64,000 nucleotides of DNA from JALZCH01 sp036387135 (GTDB lineage Bacteria > Acidobacteriota > Blastocatellia > Pyrinomonadales > Pyrinomonadaceae): NCBI GenBank assembly GCA_036387135.1, contig DASVUH010000062.1, forward strand, positions 82,716 through 146,715. Direction: 5' to 3'. The notes beneath the pieces were generated by a model, which did no database searches, had not been told where the DNA came from, and saw nothing but the letters and a program-made list of their open reading frames with translations. Both the position numbers and the translations under genes were made by a program. This document shows positions 1 to 8,453 of the stretch, piece by piece (position 1 is the stretch's first letter; the number at the start of each line of letters is the position of its first letter).

Positions 1-2
1 GT

Positions 3-521
3 GGGAGCGGAGTTAATATTGACGTTCGTCGGACGAATCCTTATTCGAGTTACGAAACTTACGATTTTGAGATTCCGACCGAACCTGACGGCGATGTCTG
101 GTCGCGCTATATGGTTAGAATGCGCGAGCTGAAAGAAAGCTGGAAGATTTGCCGCCAAGCCCTGGAAAGAGTGGAAAAAATGAAGGGCAAGCCGGTCAAA
201 GCGGACGCTCCGAAAGTCGTGCTGCCCGACCGCGAAGATATGAAAGTTCATATGGACGCGCTGATTCACCACTTTTTGATTGTCGCCGAAGGCTTTCACG
301 TTCCGCCGGGCGAAGTTTACGTGCCGATTGAAGGCTCGAAGGGTGAGCTTGGCTGTTATATGAAATCCGACGGATCGCCGAAACCGTGGCGCGTTCATTT
401 CCGCGGTCCGAGTTTTATAAATCTGCAGGCTCTGCCCGTTATGAGCGAAGGCGAAATGGTTGCCGACGTGGTGGCGATTATCGGTTCGATTGATATTGTG
501 TTGGGAGAAATTGACCGCTAA
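3..521 (+). CDS. nuoD: NADH-quinone oxidoreductase subunit D, C-terminal part (5' truncated by window edge)
   Basis: The frame is open from the first readable codon at position 3, so the gene begins upstream of the window and only about 172 C-terminal codons are visible. The reading PYSSYETYDFEIP followed by DVWSRYMVRM, the proline-rich PKPWRVHFRGPSF and the terminal GEIDR are typical of the NuoD/49-kDa subunit, which together with NuoB forms the quinone-binding end of the peripheral arm of complex I. An internal ATG at 111 is not the start, because homology continues upstream of it. It is the first visible gene of the nuo operon; nuoA-C are presumably just outside. Instead of running into nuoE it is followed by two TonB-C-domain genes. 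Confidence 0.95.
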   Translation, partial: GSGVNIDVRRTNPYSSYETYDFEIPTEPDGDVWSRYMVRMRELKESWKICRQALERVEKMKGKPVKADAPKVVLPDREDMKVHMDALIHHFLIVAEGFHVPPGEVYVPIEGSKGELGCYMKSDGSPKPWRVHFRGPSFINLQALPVMSEGEMVADVVAIIGSIDIVLGEIDR

Positions 522-572
522 TTTTTAAAGCGAAAGTTTTTTAAATTTACCGGCATTGCAAAGAAGCAATTT

Positions 573-1607
573 ATGAAATTTCGGGCAAAAACGAATTTAT
601 TTTTTATTGCAATGCTATTTCTCTGCGGTCAATTATCGGCAATTGCCCAAAATCAGTTTGAAGATATAAGTAATGGAGCATCTGTCTTCGTTTTTCAAAA
701 AACTTCAAATCTGCCGAGAGATGCCGCTTCTCAGAGTGCGGCAAGAGATGGAATTGGTCAAAGAGTAAAAGGATACGAAAGAAGGCGCGTGATTAAAGCC
801 AAAAAGCAAGCCCCGGCTGCGCCCGCTTTAAGTCAAAATCGAAATCGCAGCAAGCCCGTACCTGCTGTGGTAGCCGAGCCGATTGCGCCGGAAGATTGGA
901 TTAACGAAGAAGCCGACCTGGCGATTGAAGAAAGAAAAATTGCCGATGACGAGCCGTTATTGTTTCTCTCGAAAGGTTATTTGAATTCAAAAATCGAGTT
1001 TTGCGAATCGCCGCTGTTTCCCGACGATGCGCGAAGAGCCAAACTAAAACAAGTTAGGCAAAGAATTTCGGTGACGATTGGAAAATACGGCGGCGTTTTG
1101 GACGCGCAGGTTATTGAAGGCGATCCGATATTTCGCAGCGCCGTTTATAAATCGCTGCAAAGTTTGAGATTCCGCGAAACTAGTTTTATGGGTCAGCCGG
1201 TGAGAATTCAGGGAATACTTGATTTTACTCAAACGCCTGCAAATGACATTTTGTGCAAAGTTGCCGATAAAGAAGCGGAAATACCGACGGTGATTGACGG
1301 GGGAATTTTAAACGAGCACGCAAAATCGTGCGAAATTCCAAATTTCCCGTCTGACGCGAAAGCCGCCGGACTTAAATCAGTAACGGCGAGAGTTCAGGTA
1401 ATTATTGACGAAAAAGGCAATGTAGTTTACGCTGCGCCGTTTGACGGTCATCCGGCATTTGGTGAAGCTGCTGCAAAAACCGTGCGAAAAGCGACGTTTC
1501 CTGTTTCGTCAATTATCAAACAGCCCGTAAAAGTTAAGGGCATAATGGTTTTCACGCAAACGCCGAACAATGACAGTTCGTGCAAAACGGTCGTCTCTGA
1601 TGAATAA
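573..1607 (+). CDS. secreted protein with two tandem TonB C-terminal-like domains
   Basis: A 344-residue protein with an N-terminal signal peptide (basic MKFRAK, hydrophobic stretch, likely cleavage after LSAIAQ). A low-complexity linker follows to about residue 110, rich in Arg/Lys at its start and in Ala/Pro later. After it come two copies of a TonB_C-like unit (about residues 140-215 and 240-335), each with a basic VxVxxGKxGxVxxAxxxxGxPxF pattern, a following helix and a strand with GI.xFTQTP. Classical TonB proteins keep an uncleaved N-terminal membrane anchor; here the signal appears cleavable, so this may be a periplasmic TonB-C-domain protein and not an energy transducer. It lies 6 bp ahead of another TonB_C gene, inside the nuo operon. 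Confidence 0.75.
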   Translation: MKFRAKTNLFFIAMLFLCGQLSAIAQNQFEDISNGASVFVFQKTSNLPRDAASQSAARDGIGQRVKGYERRRVIKAKKQAPAAPALSQNRNRSKPVPAVVAEPIAPEDWINEEADLAIEERKIADDEPLLFLSKGYLNSKIEFCESPLFPDDARRAKLKQVRQRISVTIGKYGGVLDAQVIEGDPIFRSAVYKSLQSLRFRETSFMGQPVRIQGILDFTQTPANDILCKVADKEAEIPTVIDGGILNEHAKSCEIPNFPSDAKAAGLKSVTARVQVIIDEKGNVVYAAPFDGHPAFGEAAAKTVRKATFPVSSIIKQPVKVKGIMVFTQTPNNDSSCKTVVSDE

Positions 1608-1613
1608 CTACGA

Positions 1614-2351
1614 ATGATCAAAATGAAAGCACATTTAACAAAATTTACTCTGTTCTTAATTTTCGGGATTGTATCTTCAATTTCGGTTTTAGGTCAGAAC
1701 AATATATGTTCTTTGCAGTTAAATGTTCTTGAATTTAATTTGGACAAGCAAATTCAAAATGCCGATAACGTAAAAGTGATTTTAAAGGAAGAAGATTCAA
1801 AAAAGGCTATTGAAGCGTCTTCGTTTTCTCAAATGCCGCAGTTTACGAATTTAACTGCTGGAAAATATAAAGTTGAATTAATTAAAGACGGAGCTAAGCG
1901 AAGAGAAAAAACTATTGAACTTGATTGTAACTTAGCTGACAAAAACGGTATTACTCATACAAACATTTATTTGTGGGGTAAGGATATAAAAGAGTTTTCC
2001 AATAATAAAAGGGGCGGCGTGCAATTTGTGCAGGGTGATTCGACAGTAGAATTTTCCAAAGCAAATTGTCCGAATAATTCAGATAAATGTGAGTTAAACA
2101 AAGGGGCTATTGATTTAGTTGCTCCTGCTTATCCGCCTGCGGCAAGAGCGGTTAATGCTTCGGGTATAGTAAACGTTCAGGCAACAATTGATGAAGATGG
2201 AAATATAGTTTCTGCATTAGTAGTTGACGGTCACCCGTTGCTTCGCGCCGCTGCTGTCAAAGCGGCATTAAAATCCAAATTTCAGCCGACTTTGTTGGAG
2301 AATAGTCCTGTTAGAGTTACAGGAATTATTGTTTATAACTTTAATCTGTAA
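1614..2351 (+). CDS. secreted TonB family C-terminal domain protein with N-terminal beta-sandwich-like region
   Basis: A 245-residue protein with a signal peptide ending near VLGQ. A middle region (about residues 30-110) contains TAGKYKVELIKDG, as in carboxypeptidase-regulatory-like beta domains. The C-terminal TonB_C domain (about residues 165-245) contains APAYPPAARA, VxATIDEDGNIVSA and GHPLLRAAAVKA. ATG at 1614 is used here; ATG at 1623 is an alternative. The gene is somewhat richer in A+T than its neighbours. It sits 17 bp upstream of nuoE and so is probably co-transcribed with complex I, although no functional link is known. Confidence 0.72.
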   Translation: MIKMKAHLTKFTLFLIFGIVSSISVLGQNNICSLQLNVLEFNLDKQIQNADNVKVILKEEDSKKAIEASSFSQMPQFTNLTAGKYKVELIKDGAKRREKTIELDCNLADKNGITHTNIYLWGKDIKEFSNNKRGGVQFVQGDSTVEFSKANCPNNSDKCELNKGAIDLVAPAYPPAARAVNASGIVNVQATIDEDGNIVSALVVDGHPLLRAAAVKAALKSKFQPTLLENSPVRVTGIIVYNFNL

Positions 2352-2368
2352 TAAAAATTTAAGGAACG

Positions 2369-2878
2369 ATGAATTTAACACCGCAAGATGCAGCAAAAGA
2401 AATGGCGACTTTTTCGCCTGCTGTTGATGCTGAGGTAGCAAAACACATTACGAAATATCCGCCGGAAAGAAAGCGTTCGGCGATATTGCCGCTGCTTTTT
2501 ATCGTGCAGCGCGAGCGCGGTTATATTGACGAGCCGGGCGTGGCTTATGTCGCGCACAAGCTTGATTTGGAAATGGTTGACGTGTGGGAAACCGCGACGT
2601 TTTACTCGATGTTCAATCTCAAACAGATTGGGCGTCACCATATTCAGATTTGCAAAACGCTCTCGTGCAAAATTATGGGCGAGCCGGAAATCACCGATCA
2701 CGTTTGCAGTAAATTGGGAATAAATCCCGGCGAAACAACGCCCGACGGTAAATTTACGATTTCGCTCGTTGAATGCCTCGGCTCTTGCGGCACCGCGCCG
2801 ATGTTTCAGATCGGTTTTGATTATTATGAGGATTTGACGACAGAAAAAGTTGATCAAATTTTGGATTCGTTAAAATAG
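2369..2878 (+). CDS. nuoE: NADH-quinone oxidoreductase subunit E
   Basis: A 169-residue protein of normal NuoE length, preceded by AAGGAA about 6 bp before the ATG. It is thioredoxin-fold-like and binds the [2Fe-2S] cluster N1a through Cys95, Cys100, Cys136 and Cys140 (the CX4C and CX3C pairs visible in CKTLSC and CLGSC). It forms the NADH-dehydrogenase module of complex I with NuoF and NuoG. It is followed 5 bp later by nuoF. Confidence 0.96.
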   Translation: MNLTPQDAAKEMATFSPAVDAEVAKHITKYPPERKRSAILPLLFIVQRERGYIDEPGVAYVAHKLDLEMVDVWETATFYSMFNLKQIGRHHIQICKTLSCKIMGEPEITDHVCSKLGINPGETTPDGKFTISLVECLGSCGTAPMFQIGFDYYEDLTTEKVDQILDSLK

Positions 2879-2883
2879 CTTTT

Positions 2884-4206
2884 ATGAGAATCGAAGCAAT
2901 AGGATGTGAGCCGTTACAGCTTAAGCGAGTTCATTTGAAAGACTCGCACACGCTCAAGGTTTATCAGGACAACGGCGGTTATCAAAGTTTGAAGAAAGCG
3001 TTGAATATGTCTGCCGACGACATCATCAACGAAGTCAAAGCGTCTGCTCTGCGCGGTCGCGGCGGCGCGGGTTTTCCGACCGGAATGAAATGGTCGTTCG
3101 TTCCGAGAACTTCGCCGAAACCGAAATACATCGTCTGCAACGCCGACGAATCAGAACCCGGCACTTTTAAAGACCGCTATTTGATGGAGCGCGACCCCCA
3201 CGCCTTGATTGAAGGAATGCTGATTGCGGCTTACGCGCTCGGTTCGCAGGCTTGCTACATTTACACGCGCGGCGAATATAAATATTTGATTGATATTTGC
3301 GATGTCGCCATCGAAGAAGCACGCGCCGCCGGGCTGGTCGGGGAAAATATTTTCGGTTCCGATTTTTCGTGCGAAGTCTATACGCACACCGGCGCGGGCG
3401 CTTACATTTGCGGCGAAGAAACCGCGCTTTTGACTTCTCTGGAAGGTTATCGCGGACATCCGCGAATGAAGCCGCCGTTTCCTGCCGTCGAAGGTCTTTA
3501 CGCTTGTCCGACCGTCGTCAACAACGTCGAGACTCTCACGGCTGTTCCGCAGATTATCGAAATGGGCGGGATTGCCTGGCGCGATTTGGGAACGGAAAAA
3601 TCGGGCGGAACAAAGCTCTGGTCAGTTTCAGGTCACGTAAAATATCCGGGCGTTTACGAGCTTCCGATGGGCTACATGGATATGGAGCGGTTCATTATGG
3701 AAGACTGCGGGGGAATGATTAGAGCGGACAAAAAATTAAAAGCCGTGATTCCAGGCGGATCATCCGTCTATATTATGCGCGCCGACGATGTGATCGGAAA
3801 AAACGTGGCGATGGACTACGAAGGCTTGGTCACCGCCGGTTCGATGGTCGGTTCGGGCGGTTTTATTGTGATGGACGAAACGGTTGACGTTTTTGAATCC
3901 ACGAAAAATCTGACCGAGTTTTACAAACACGAATCCTGCGGCTGGTGTACGCCCTGCCGCGAAGGTACGGATTGGATGCTTAAAATTTTCAACCGCATCA
4001 AGGCGGGCAAAGGCAAACCGGAAGACGCGCAGCTTTTGATTGATCTTTGCGACAACATTGAAGGCAAATCCTTTTGCGGTCTCGGCGACGCTGCGGCGTG
4101 GCCTATTCAAAGTGCGATAAAAAGGTTTCCCGAAGATTTTAGAGCTTGGGTGCTACGGGAAGTTGATCCGAGCCGATTTGCGGCTCCGGCTGTGACTCAT
4201 CATTAA
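2884..4206 (+). CDS. nuoF: NADH-quinone oxidoreductase subunit F (NADH- and FMN-binding)
   Basis: A 440-residue NuoF homologue. The glycine-rich GRGGAGFPTGMKW (near residues 59-71) binds NADH/FMN, ESEPGTFKDR and the GAGAYICGEETAL stretch complete the flavin site, and Cys352, Cys355, Cys358 (SCGWCTPCREG) with Cys398 (FCGLGD) ligate the [4Fe-4S] cluster N3. It accepts the hydride from NADH and passes electrons into the Fe-S chain. It is followed by a small THX gene before nuoG. Confidence 0.97.
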   Translation: MRIEAIGCEPLQLKRVHLKDSHTLKVYQDNGGYQSLKKALNMSADDIINEVKASALRGRGGAGFPTGMKWSFVPRTSPKPKYIVCNADESEPGTFKDRYLMERDPHALIEGMLIAAYALGSQACYIYTRGEYKYLIDICDVAIEEARAAGLVGENIFGSDFSCEVYTHTGAGAYICGEETALLTSLEGYRGHPRMKPPFPAVEGLYACPTVVNNVETLTAVPQIIEMGGIAWRDLGTEKSGGTKLWSVSGHVKYPGVYELPMGYMDMERFIMEDCGGMIRADKKLKAVIPGGSSVYIMRADDVIGKNVAMDYEGLVTAGSMVGSGGFIVMDETVDVFESTKNLTEFYKHESCGWCTPCREGTDWMLKIFNRIKAGKGKPEDAQLLIDLCDNIEGKSFCGLGDAAAWPIQSAIKRFPEDFRAWVLREVDPSRFAAPAVTHH

Positions 4207-4225
4207 ATTTTATTAGGAGAGAATT

Positions 4226-4369
4226 ATGGGAAAAGGCGATAAAAGAACACGGAAGGGCAAGATCGTAGCCGGGAGCTTCGGCAAATCTCGTCCGAAAAAG
4301 AAAAACATTAAAAAAGCCGCGACAAACGAAACGGCGGCAAACGATAAGACTGAGGCGAAAGAGGCTTAG
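4226..4369 (+). CDS. 30S ribosomal protein THX-like (47 aa)
   Basis: A short gene with a strong Shine-Dalgarno (AGGAGA, 4215-4220) five bases before ATG 4226 and a TAG at 4367. The product begins MGKGDKRTRKGKIVAGSFGK and continues with a SRPKKKN stretch. This is the usual start of bTHX proteins, small basic peptides that fill a cavity in the 30S head in Thermus and several other phyla. The tail is Ala/Asn/Lys/Glu-rich and looks disordered. Its place between nuoF and nuoG is unusual; coupling of its expression to complex I is inferred only from spacing. Confidence 0.8.
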   Translation: MGKGDKRTRKGKIVAGSFGKSRPKKKNIKKAATNETAANDKTEAKEA

Positions 4370-4391
4370 TCTTTTAGAAAAGATTATTTAA

Positions 4392-6695
4392 ATGTCTCAA
4401 GAATTAGTAAAAGTTACAATTAACGGAAACGAGTACGAAGTAGCAAAAGGCGCGCGTTTAATTGACGTTTGCCGCGAAAAGGAATTCGGCATTCCGGCGT
4501 TTTGCTATTACTCGGATTTGGCTTTGCAGGCTTCGTGCCGGATGTGTCTGGTGCGAATCGAGAAAATGCCGAAGCTGCAAACTTCCTGCACAATCACCTG
4601 CACGGACGGAATGATCGTCACGACGCAAAGCGAGGAAATCGAAAAAGCGCAGCGTTCGATGCTCGAATTTTTGCTGGCAAATCACCCGCTCGATTGTCCG
4701 ATTTGCGACCGCGGCGGCGAATGCGAATTGCAGGAAATGGTGTTCGATTGGGGCGGTCTCGAAGAACGCTTTACCGAACGCAAGAACGGCTATCCCGAAA
4801 AATATCTCTCGCCCGTTGTCGCCAACGATCAGCAGCGCTGCATTCTCTGCAAACGCTGCACGCGCGTTTGCGACGAGTGGATGGGCGAAGAAGCTATCGA
4901 AGCCGGAAATCGCGGCGTCAACACGGTTATCGGGACTTACACCGGCTGGCTCAATTGCTCGCAATGCGGAAACTGTATCGAAGTCTGCCCGACCGGAACT
5001 CTTTTGGACGGGACTTATCGCCACGAAGCCCGCCCTTGGGAATTGGATCAAACGGTTTCGACCTGCGGTTATTGTTCGGACGGCTGCCAATTGTCAATCG
5101 GCTCGCGCGGCGACGACGTTTTGCGAATCGTTGCCCGCGACCGTTATGTCAATGGTCATAACGGCGAGTTTCTTTGTATCAAAGGGCGTTTCGCTCATCA
5201 TTTTGTCAATGATAAATCTCGCGTTAAAACGCCGATGATACGTTACAAAAAAGGCGGGCGGTTAATTCCGACTACCTGGGACGAAGCGATTGCTTTTGTC
5301 GCGGATAAGCTCAACGCGATTTACGAAGAAAACGGCGCGAATTCAATCGGCGTCATCGGCAGCCCGCGCCTGACAAACGAATCTTTGTTCACGCTGCGGA
5401 AATTTGCCGCTGAAGTTATTGAAACCGAAAATTATGCGATTGCCGATGCCAATGATTGGCGCGGATTTATCAAAAATTTATCCGCTCCGATTGCCACGCA
5501 CCGTGATATTCGCCACGCTTCGACGCTTTTGCTGATCGGCGGAAACCCGAAAGAACGCCAGCCTTTGGCGGACAGACAGATTCGACAATCGGTTCGCAAC
5601 AACAAAGCGAATTTGATCGCCGTCAATCACACGCCGATTCGCACGGCGCGACTTGCGCAGCAATTCGTTCACGTCAACCAAAACTCGTACGACGCTTTCG
5701 TGTTGGCTTTGGCGGGCGAAATCGAAGATTCGGCGGCGGCGCAGAAACTTGGAATTGACGTTACGGAACTGACGGTAATTCGCGATGTCATCAATCAATC
5801 GAGCGGCGATATTATAATACTTTTGGGCGACGATTTAAGCCCCGAAGCTCTCGCGGTTGCCGCCCAATTGCCGCTTCAGTTCCCCGAAAAGCGCGTTTTG
5901 CTCCATCCTTTGCCGCTTTACAACAACAGCGTCGGCGCGGCGGATATGGTTCCGGGCGGAAAAACCGTCGCCGAAGTTTTAAATAATTCGCGCGCGCTTT
6001 ACGTGTGCGGCAGCTTATTGCCGCAGCATTTGGATGAAGCCGCGCTCGGCAACATGGAATTCGTTGTCGTTCAAGAGCTTTTTGAAACAGACACAACTCA
6101 ATATGCTGATGTAGTCCTTCCGGCGGCGAGCTTTGCCGAAAACGACGGGACTTTTACCAATAGCGGCGGACTCGTTCAGCGCGTTCGCCAATCGGTGACG
6201 CCGATTAATCAATCGAAACAGGATTGGGCAATTCTCTCGCTGCTTTCATACGAATTCGGTGTTGATTTCGGTTTCAATATGGCTGCGACTGCGGTTTTCC
6301 GCGAGCTTGCAGACACAGTTCCGGCGTATGCCGGGCTTCGTTATCCCGCGCTCAAAGACGAAACAAAGCCCGTTCAGGTCAAACATCAAACCGTTGGACA
6401 GCAAAATCTGGCGGCTGAAATTCAAACGATGCGCTCGCGAGTCGAGGCTTTGAGCGAGACGCCGAGCAAAATCAACGAAGAGCCGCCAATCGGTTCGGAA
6501 TTGCATAAACCGGGAACGATGACCGGCAAAACGCCGGAGTTTCAATATCTCTGGGACGGAAACCAAAAACCCGAAAACGTTCTGGTTTCGCCGCTTTATC
6601 AAATCGAGCGCGGGAACGGCACAGGCAAACGCGAGCATCAACTGTCGCAAATTGCCGACCGGGAAAGCGGAATGGGCGCGATGCCCGTCAAATAA
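4392..6695 (+). CDS. nuoG: NADH-quinone oxidoreductase subunit G with an expanded Fe-S cluster set
   Basis: A 767-residue NuoG. Visible cluster ligands are Cys38/49/52/66 ([2Fe-2S] N1b), His98/Cys102/105/111 (N5), two complete CxxCxxCxxxC motifs at Cys150/153/156/160 and Cys189/192/195/199, and Cys225/228/232/262 (the N7-type CxxCxxxC...C). Canonical NuoG keeps only four ligands of the double motif, giving N4. Here all eight are present, as in the ferredoxin-like domain of Fe-hydrogenases and NAD-linked formate dehydrogenases, so one extra [4Fe-4S] cluster is predicted. A molybdopterin-oxidoreductase-like domain without obvious cofactor use runs from about 270 to 640, followed by a Pro/Lys-rich tail. 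It moves electrons from NuoEF towards the quinone site. Confidence 0.93.
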   Translation: MSQELVKVTINGNEYEVAKGARLIDVCREKEFGIPAFCYYSDLALQASCRMCLVRIEKMPKLQTSCTITCTDGMIVTTQSEEIEKAQRSMLEFLLANHPLDCPICDRGGECELQEMVFDWGGLEERFTERKNGYPEKYLSPVVANDQQRCILCKRCTRVCDEWMGEEAIEAGNRGVNTVIGTYTGWLNCSQCGNCIEVCPTGTLLDGTYRHEARPWELDQTVSTCGYCSDGCQLSIGSRGDDVLRIVARDRYVNGHNGEFLCIKGRFAHHFVNDKSRVKTPMIRYKKGGRLIPTTWDEAIAFVADKLNAIYEENGANSIGVIGSPRLTNESLFTLRKFAAEVIETENYAIADANDWRGFIKNLSAPIATHRDIRHASTLLLIGGNPKERQPLADRQIRQSVRNNKANLIAVNHTPIRTARLAQQFVHVNQNSYDAFVLALAGEIEDSAAAQKLGIDVTELTVIRDVINQSSGDIIILLGDDLSPEALAVAAQLPLQFPEKRVLLHPLPLYNNSVGAADMVPGGKTVAEVLNNSRALYVCGSLLPQHLDEAALGNMEFVVVQELFETDTTQYADVVLPAASFAENDGTFTNSGGLVQRVRQSVTPINQSKQDWAILSLLSYEFGVDFGFNMAATAVFRELADTVPAYAGLRYPALKDETKPVQVKHQTVGQQNLAAEIQTMRSRVEALSETPSKINEEPPIGSELHKPGTMTGKTPEFQYLWDGNQKPENVLVSPLYQIERGNGTGKREHQLSQIADRESGMGAMPVK

Positions 6696-6710
6696 ACGTT
6701 GTTTTGTACA

Positions 6711-6736
6711 AAAGCGGGCTGTAAAATGCCCGCTTT
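6711..6736 (+). terminator. hairpin between nuoG and nuoH
   Basis: AAAGCGGGC (6711-6719) pairs with GCCCGCTTT (6728-6736) around an 8-nt loop. It is followed by AAACTAAAATT and not by a T run, so it is more likely an intra-operon attenuation or mRNA-stability hairpin than a full terminator. Confidence 0.4.
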
Positions 6737-6755
6737 AAACTAAAATTAATCTTTT

Positions 6756-7862
6756 ATGGATTTAACCAGCGCCGCAGTTTATTTTCTTATAAAATTTGCC
6801 GCTTGCTTTTTAGCTTTCAACGCCGTTTTGATGGTTGTTGCCTACACGGTTTTGGCGGAACGCAAAGTTCTGGGCTGGATTCAAGGGCGCATCGGACCTA
6901 ATCGCGTCGGACCCTGGGGAATGATGCAGCCGTTTGCAGACCTCCTCAAATTCATTTTTAAAGAAGACATTGTTCCCGACAAATCAACGCGCTTTGTTTA
7001 TTTTCTCGCGCCGCTGATCGCTTTGATCTGCGCGCTGCTGCCGATGGTAGTTTATCCGTTTGGACCGAACGTTGATTTAACCTCGCTCGGTTTGAAGGAT
7101 ATTCCTTACGCCGGACAATATTTAAGCTCGTTTCCGCTTGCCATCGCGCGTTTCGACGTTTCGCTGCTTTATGTTTTGGCGATTACGTCAATCGGCGTTT
7201 ATGGAATCGCCCTCGCGGGTTGGTCTTCAAACAATAAATACAGCTTGATGGGCGGACTTCGCGCGTCGGCTCAAATGATTTCTTACGAACTGTCAATGGG
7301 GATGTCCGTGATCGGCGTCGTCATTTTAGCCGGTTCGCTCGACGTTTTTACGATTGTCGAAAGGCAAACCGTAAGTTGGGGCGGCTTTTTACCGGGCTGG
7401 TACATCATCCCGCAGTTTTTGGGATTCATCGTGTTTTTGATTTCCGCTTTCGCCGAAACAAACCGCGTTCCGTTTGATTTGCCCGAAGCCGAAACCGAAT
7501 TGGTCGCGGGTTTTCACACCGAATACAGCGCGCTCAAATTTGCGCTGTTTTTCATGGCGGAATACGTCAATATGTTCACGGTTTCCGCGATGTGTACGAC
7601 ATTATTTTTAGGCGGTTGGCACGTTCCCGGTCTTTCGCATCTGGTTGCTTACGGCTCGATTCCCTATGCAATTATTAGCATGGTAGCGTTTTTCGCTAAA
7701 ATTTTCGGTTTTCTTTTCTTTTACATTTGGGTTCGCGGCAGCCTTCCGCGTTTTCGTTTTGACCAGTTGATGAATTTCGGGTGGAAATTCCTGCTGCCCG
7801 CAGCTATTTTGAATGTCGTTTTGACAATTACCTTTGTTTTCATTTTAAACGCTTCGAGATAA
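6756..7862 (+). CDS. nuoH: NADH-quinone oxidoreductase subunit H
   Basis: A 368-residue, strongly hydrophobic protein with eight or more membrane segments. The motifs AERKVLGWIQGRIGPNRVGP near the N-terminus and ETNRVPFDLPEAETELVAGF in the middle are signatures of NuoH/ND1, which forms the quinone channel at the junction of the two arms. The next gene starts 6 bp after its stop and is nuoJ; the usual nuoI is missing here. Confidence 0.97.
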   Translation: MDLTSAAVYFLIKFAACFLAFNAVLMVVAYTVLAERKVLGWIQGRIGPNRVGPWGMMQPFADLLKFIFKEDIVPDKSTRFVYFLAPLIALICALLPMVVYPFGPNVDLTSLGLKDIPYAGQYLSSFPLAIARFDVSLLYVLAITSIGVYGIALAGWSSNNKYSLMGGLRASAQMISYELSMGMSVIGVVILAGSLDVFTIVERQTVSWGGFLPGWYIIPQFLGFIVFLISAFAETNRVPFDLPEAETELVAGFHTEYSALKFALFFMAEYVNMFTVSAMCTTLFLGGWHVPGLSHLVAYGSIPYAIISMVAFFAKIFGFLFFYIWVRGSLPRFRFDQLMNFGWKFLLPAAILNVVLTITFVFILNASR

Positions 7863-7868
7863 TTAAAG

Positions 7869-8432
7869 ATGCTTGAAACTGCTGCATTTATTGTTTTTGC
7901 CGGATTGGCAATCGGCTGCGCGCTGGCAGTCGTTTTGCAGCGCAATCCGCTCTACAGCGCGATTTCCCTAATCGGCGTTTTCATCGCGCTCGCTTCGCTT
8001 TACGTGATGCTCGCGTCGCCGTTTATCGCCGCCGTGCAAATTATAGTTTACGCCGGCGCGATTATGGTTCTGGTCGTCTTCGTCATTATGCTTTTAAACG
8101 TCGAAGAAGATGTATTTTCGACAAAACGATTGAAATCGCTCGGTGCAATCGGCGCTGTAATGGGCTTGGCGCTCGCCGCGCAAGCTCTTTTTATTTTTTA
8201 CGCGGTTAATCGCGGGCTGCCGAACAATGCCGCCGCAACCGATAATCCGACAATGGGATTGCCGTTTGAAATCGGCAAATCGCTGTTCACATCGTATTTG
8301 CTGCCGTTTGAAGTAACAGGCGTGCTGCTTTTAATGGCGATTGTCGGAGCGATGATGCTGTCGCGACGCTTGCAGACACAAAAATTAGAAGAAGTTGTGG
8401 AAGAGGAAAGAGAACGCCATCACGATAATTGA
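7869..8432 (+). CDS. nuoJ: NADH-quinone oxidoreductase subunit J
   Basis: A 187-residue membrane protein with five hydrophobic helices and the ND6-like segment VQIIVYAGAIMVLVVFVIML, where the pi-bulge helix of NuoJ lies. It links the quinone module to the proton pumps. The charged C-terminal tail (EEVVEEERERHH) faces solvent. It directly follows nuoH and is separated from nuoK by a Uma2-type gene. Confidence 0.95.
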   Translation: MLETAAFIVFAGLAIGCALAVVLQRNPLYSAISLIGVFIALASLYVMLASPFIAAVQIIVYAGAIMVLVVFVIMLLNVEEDVFSTKRLKSLGAIGAVMGLALAAQALFIFYAVNRGLPNNAAATDNPTMGLPFEIGKSLFTSYLLPFEVTGVLLLMAIVGAMMLSRRLQTQKLEEVVEEERERHHDN

Positions 8433-8453
8433 CACGTTTAAAAAACTTTGCTG

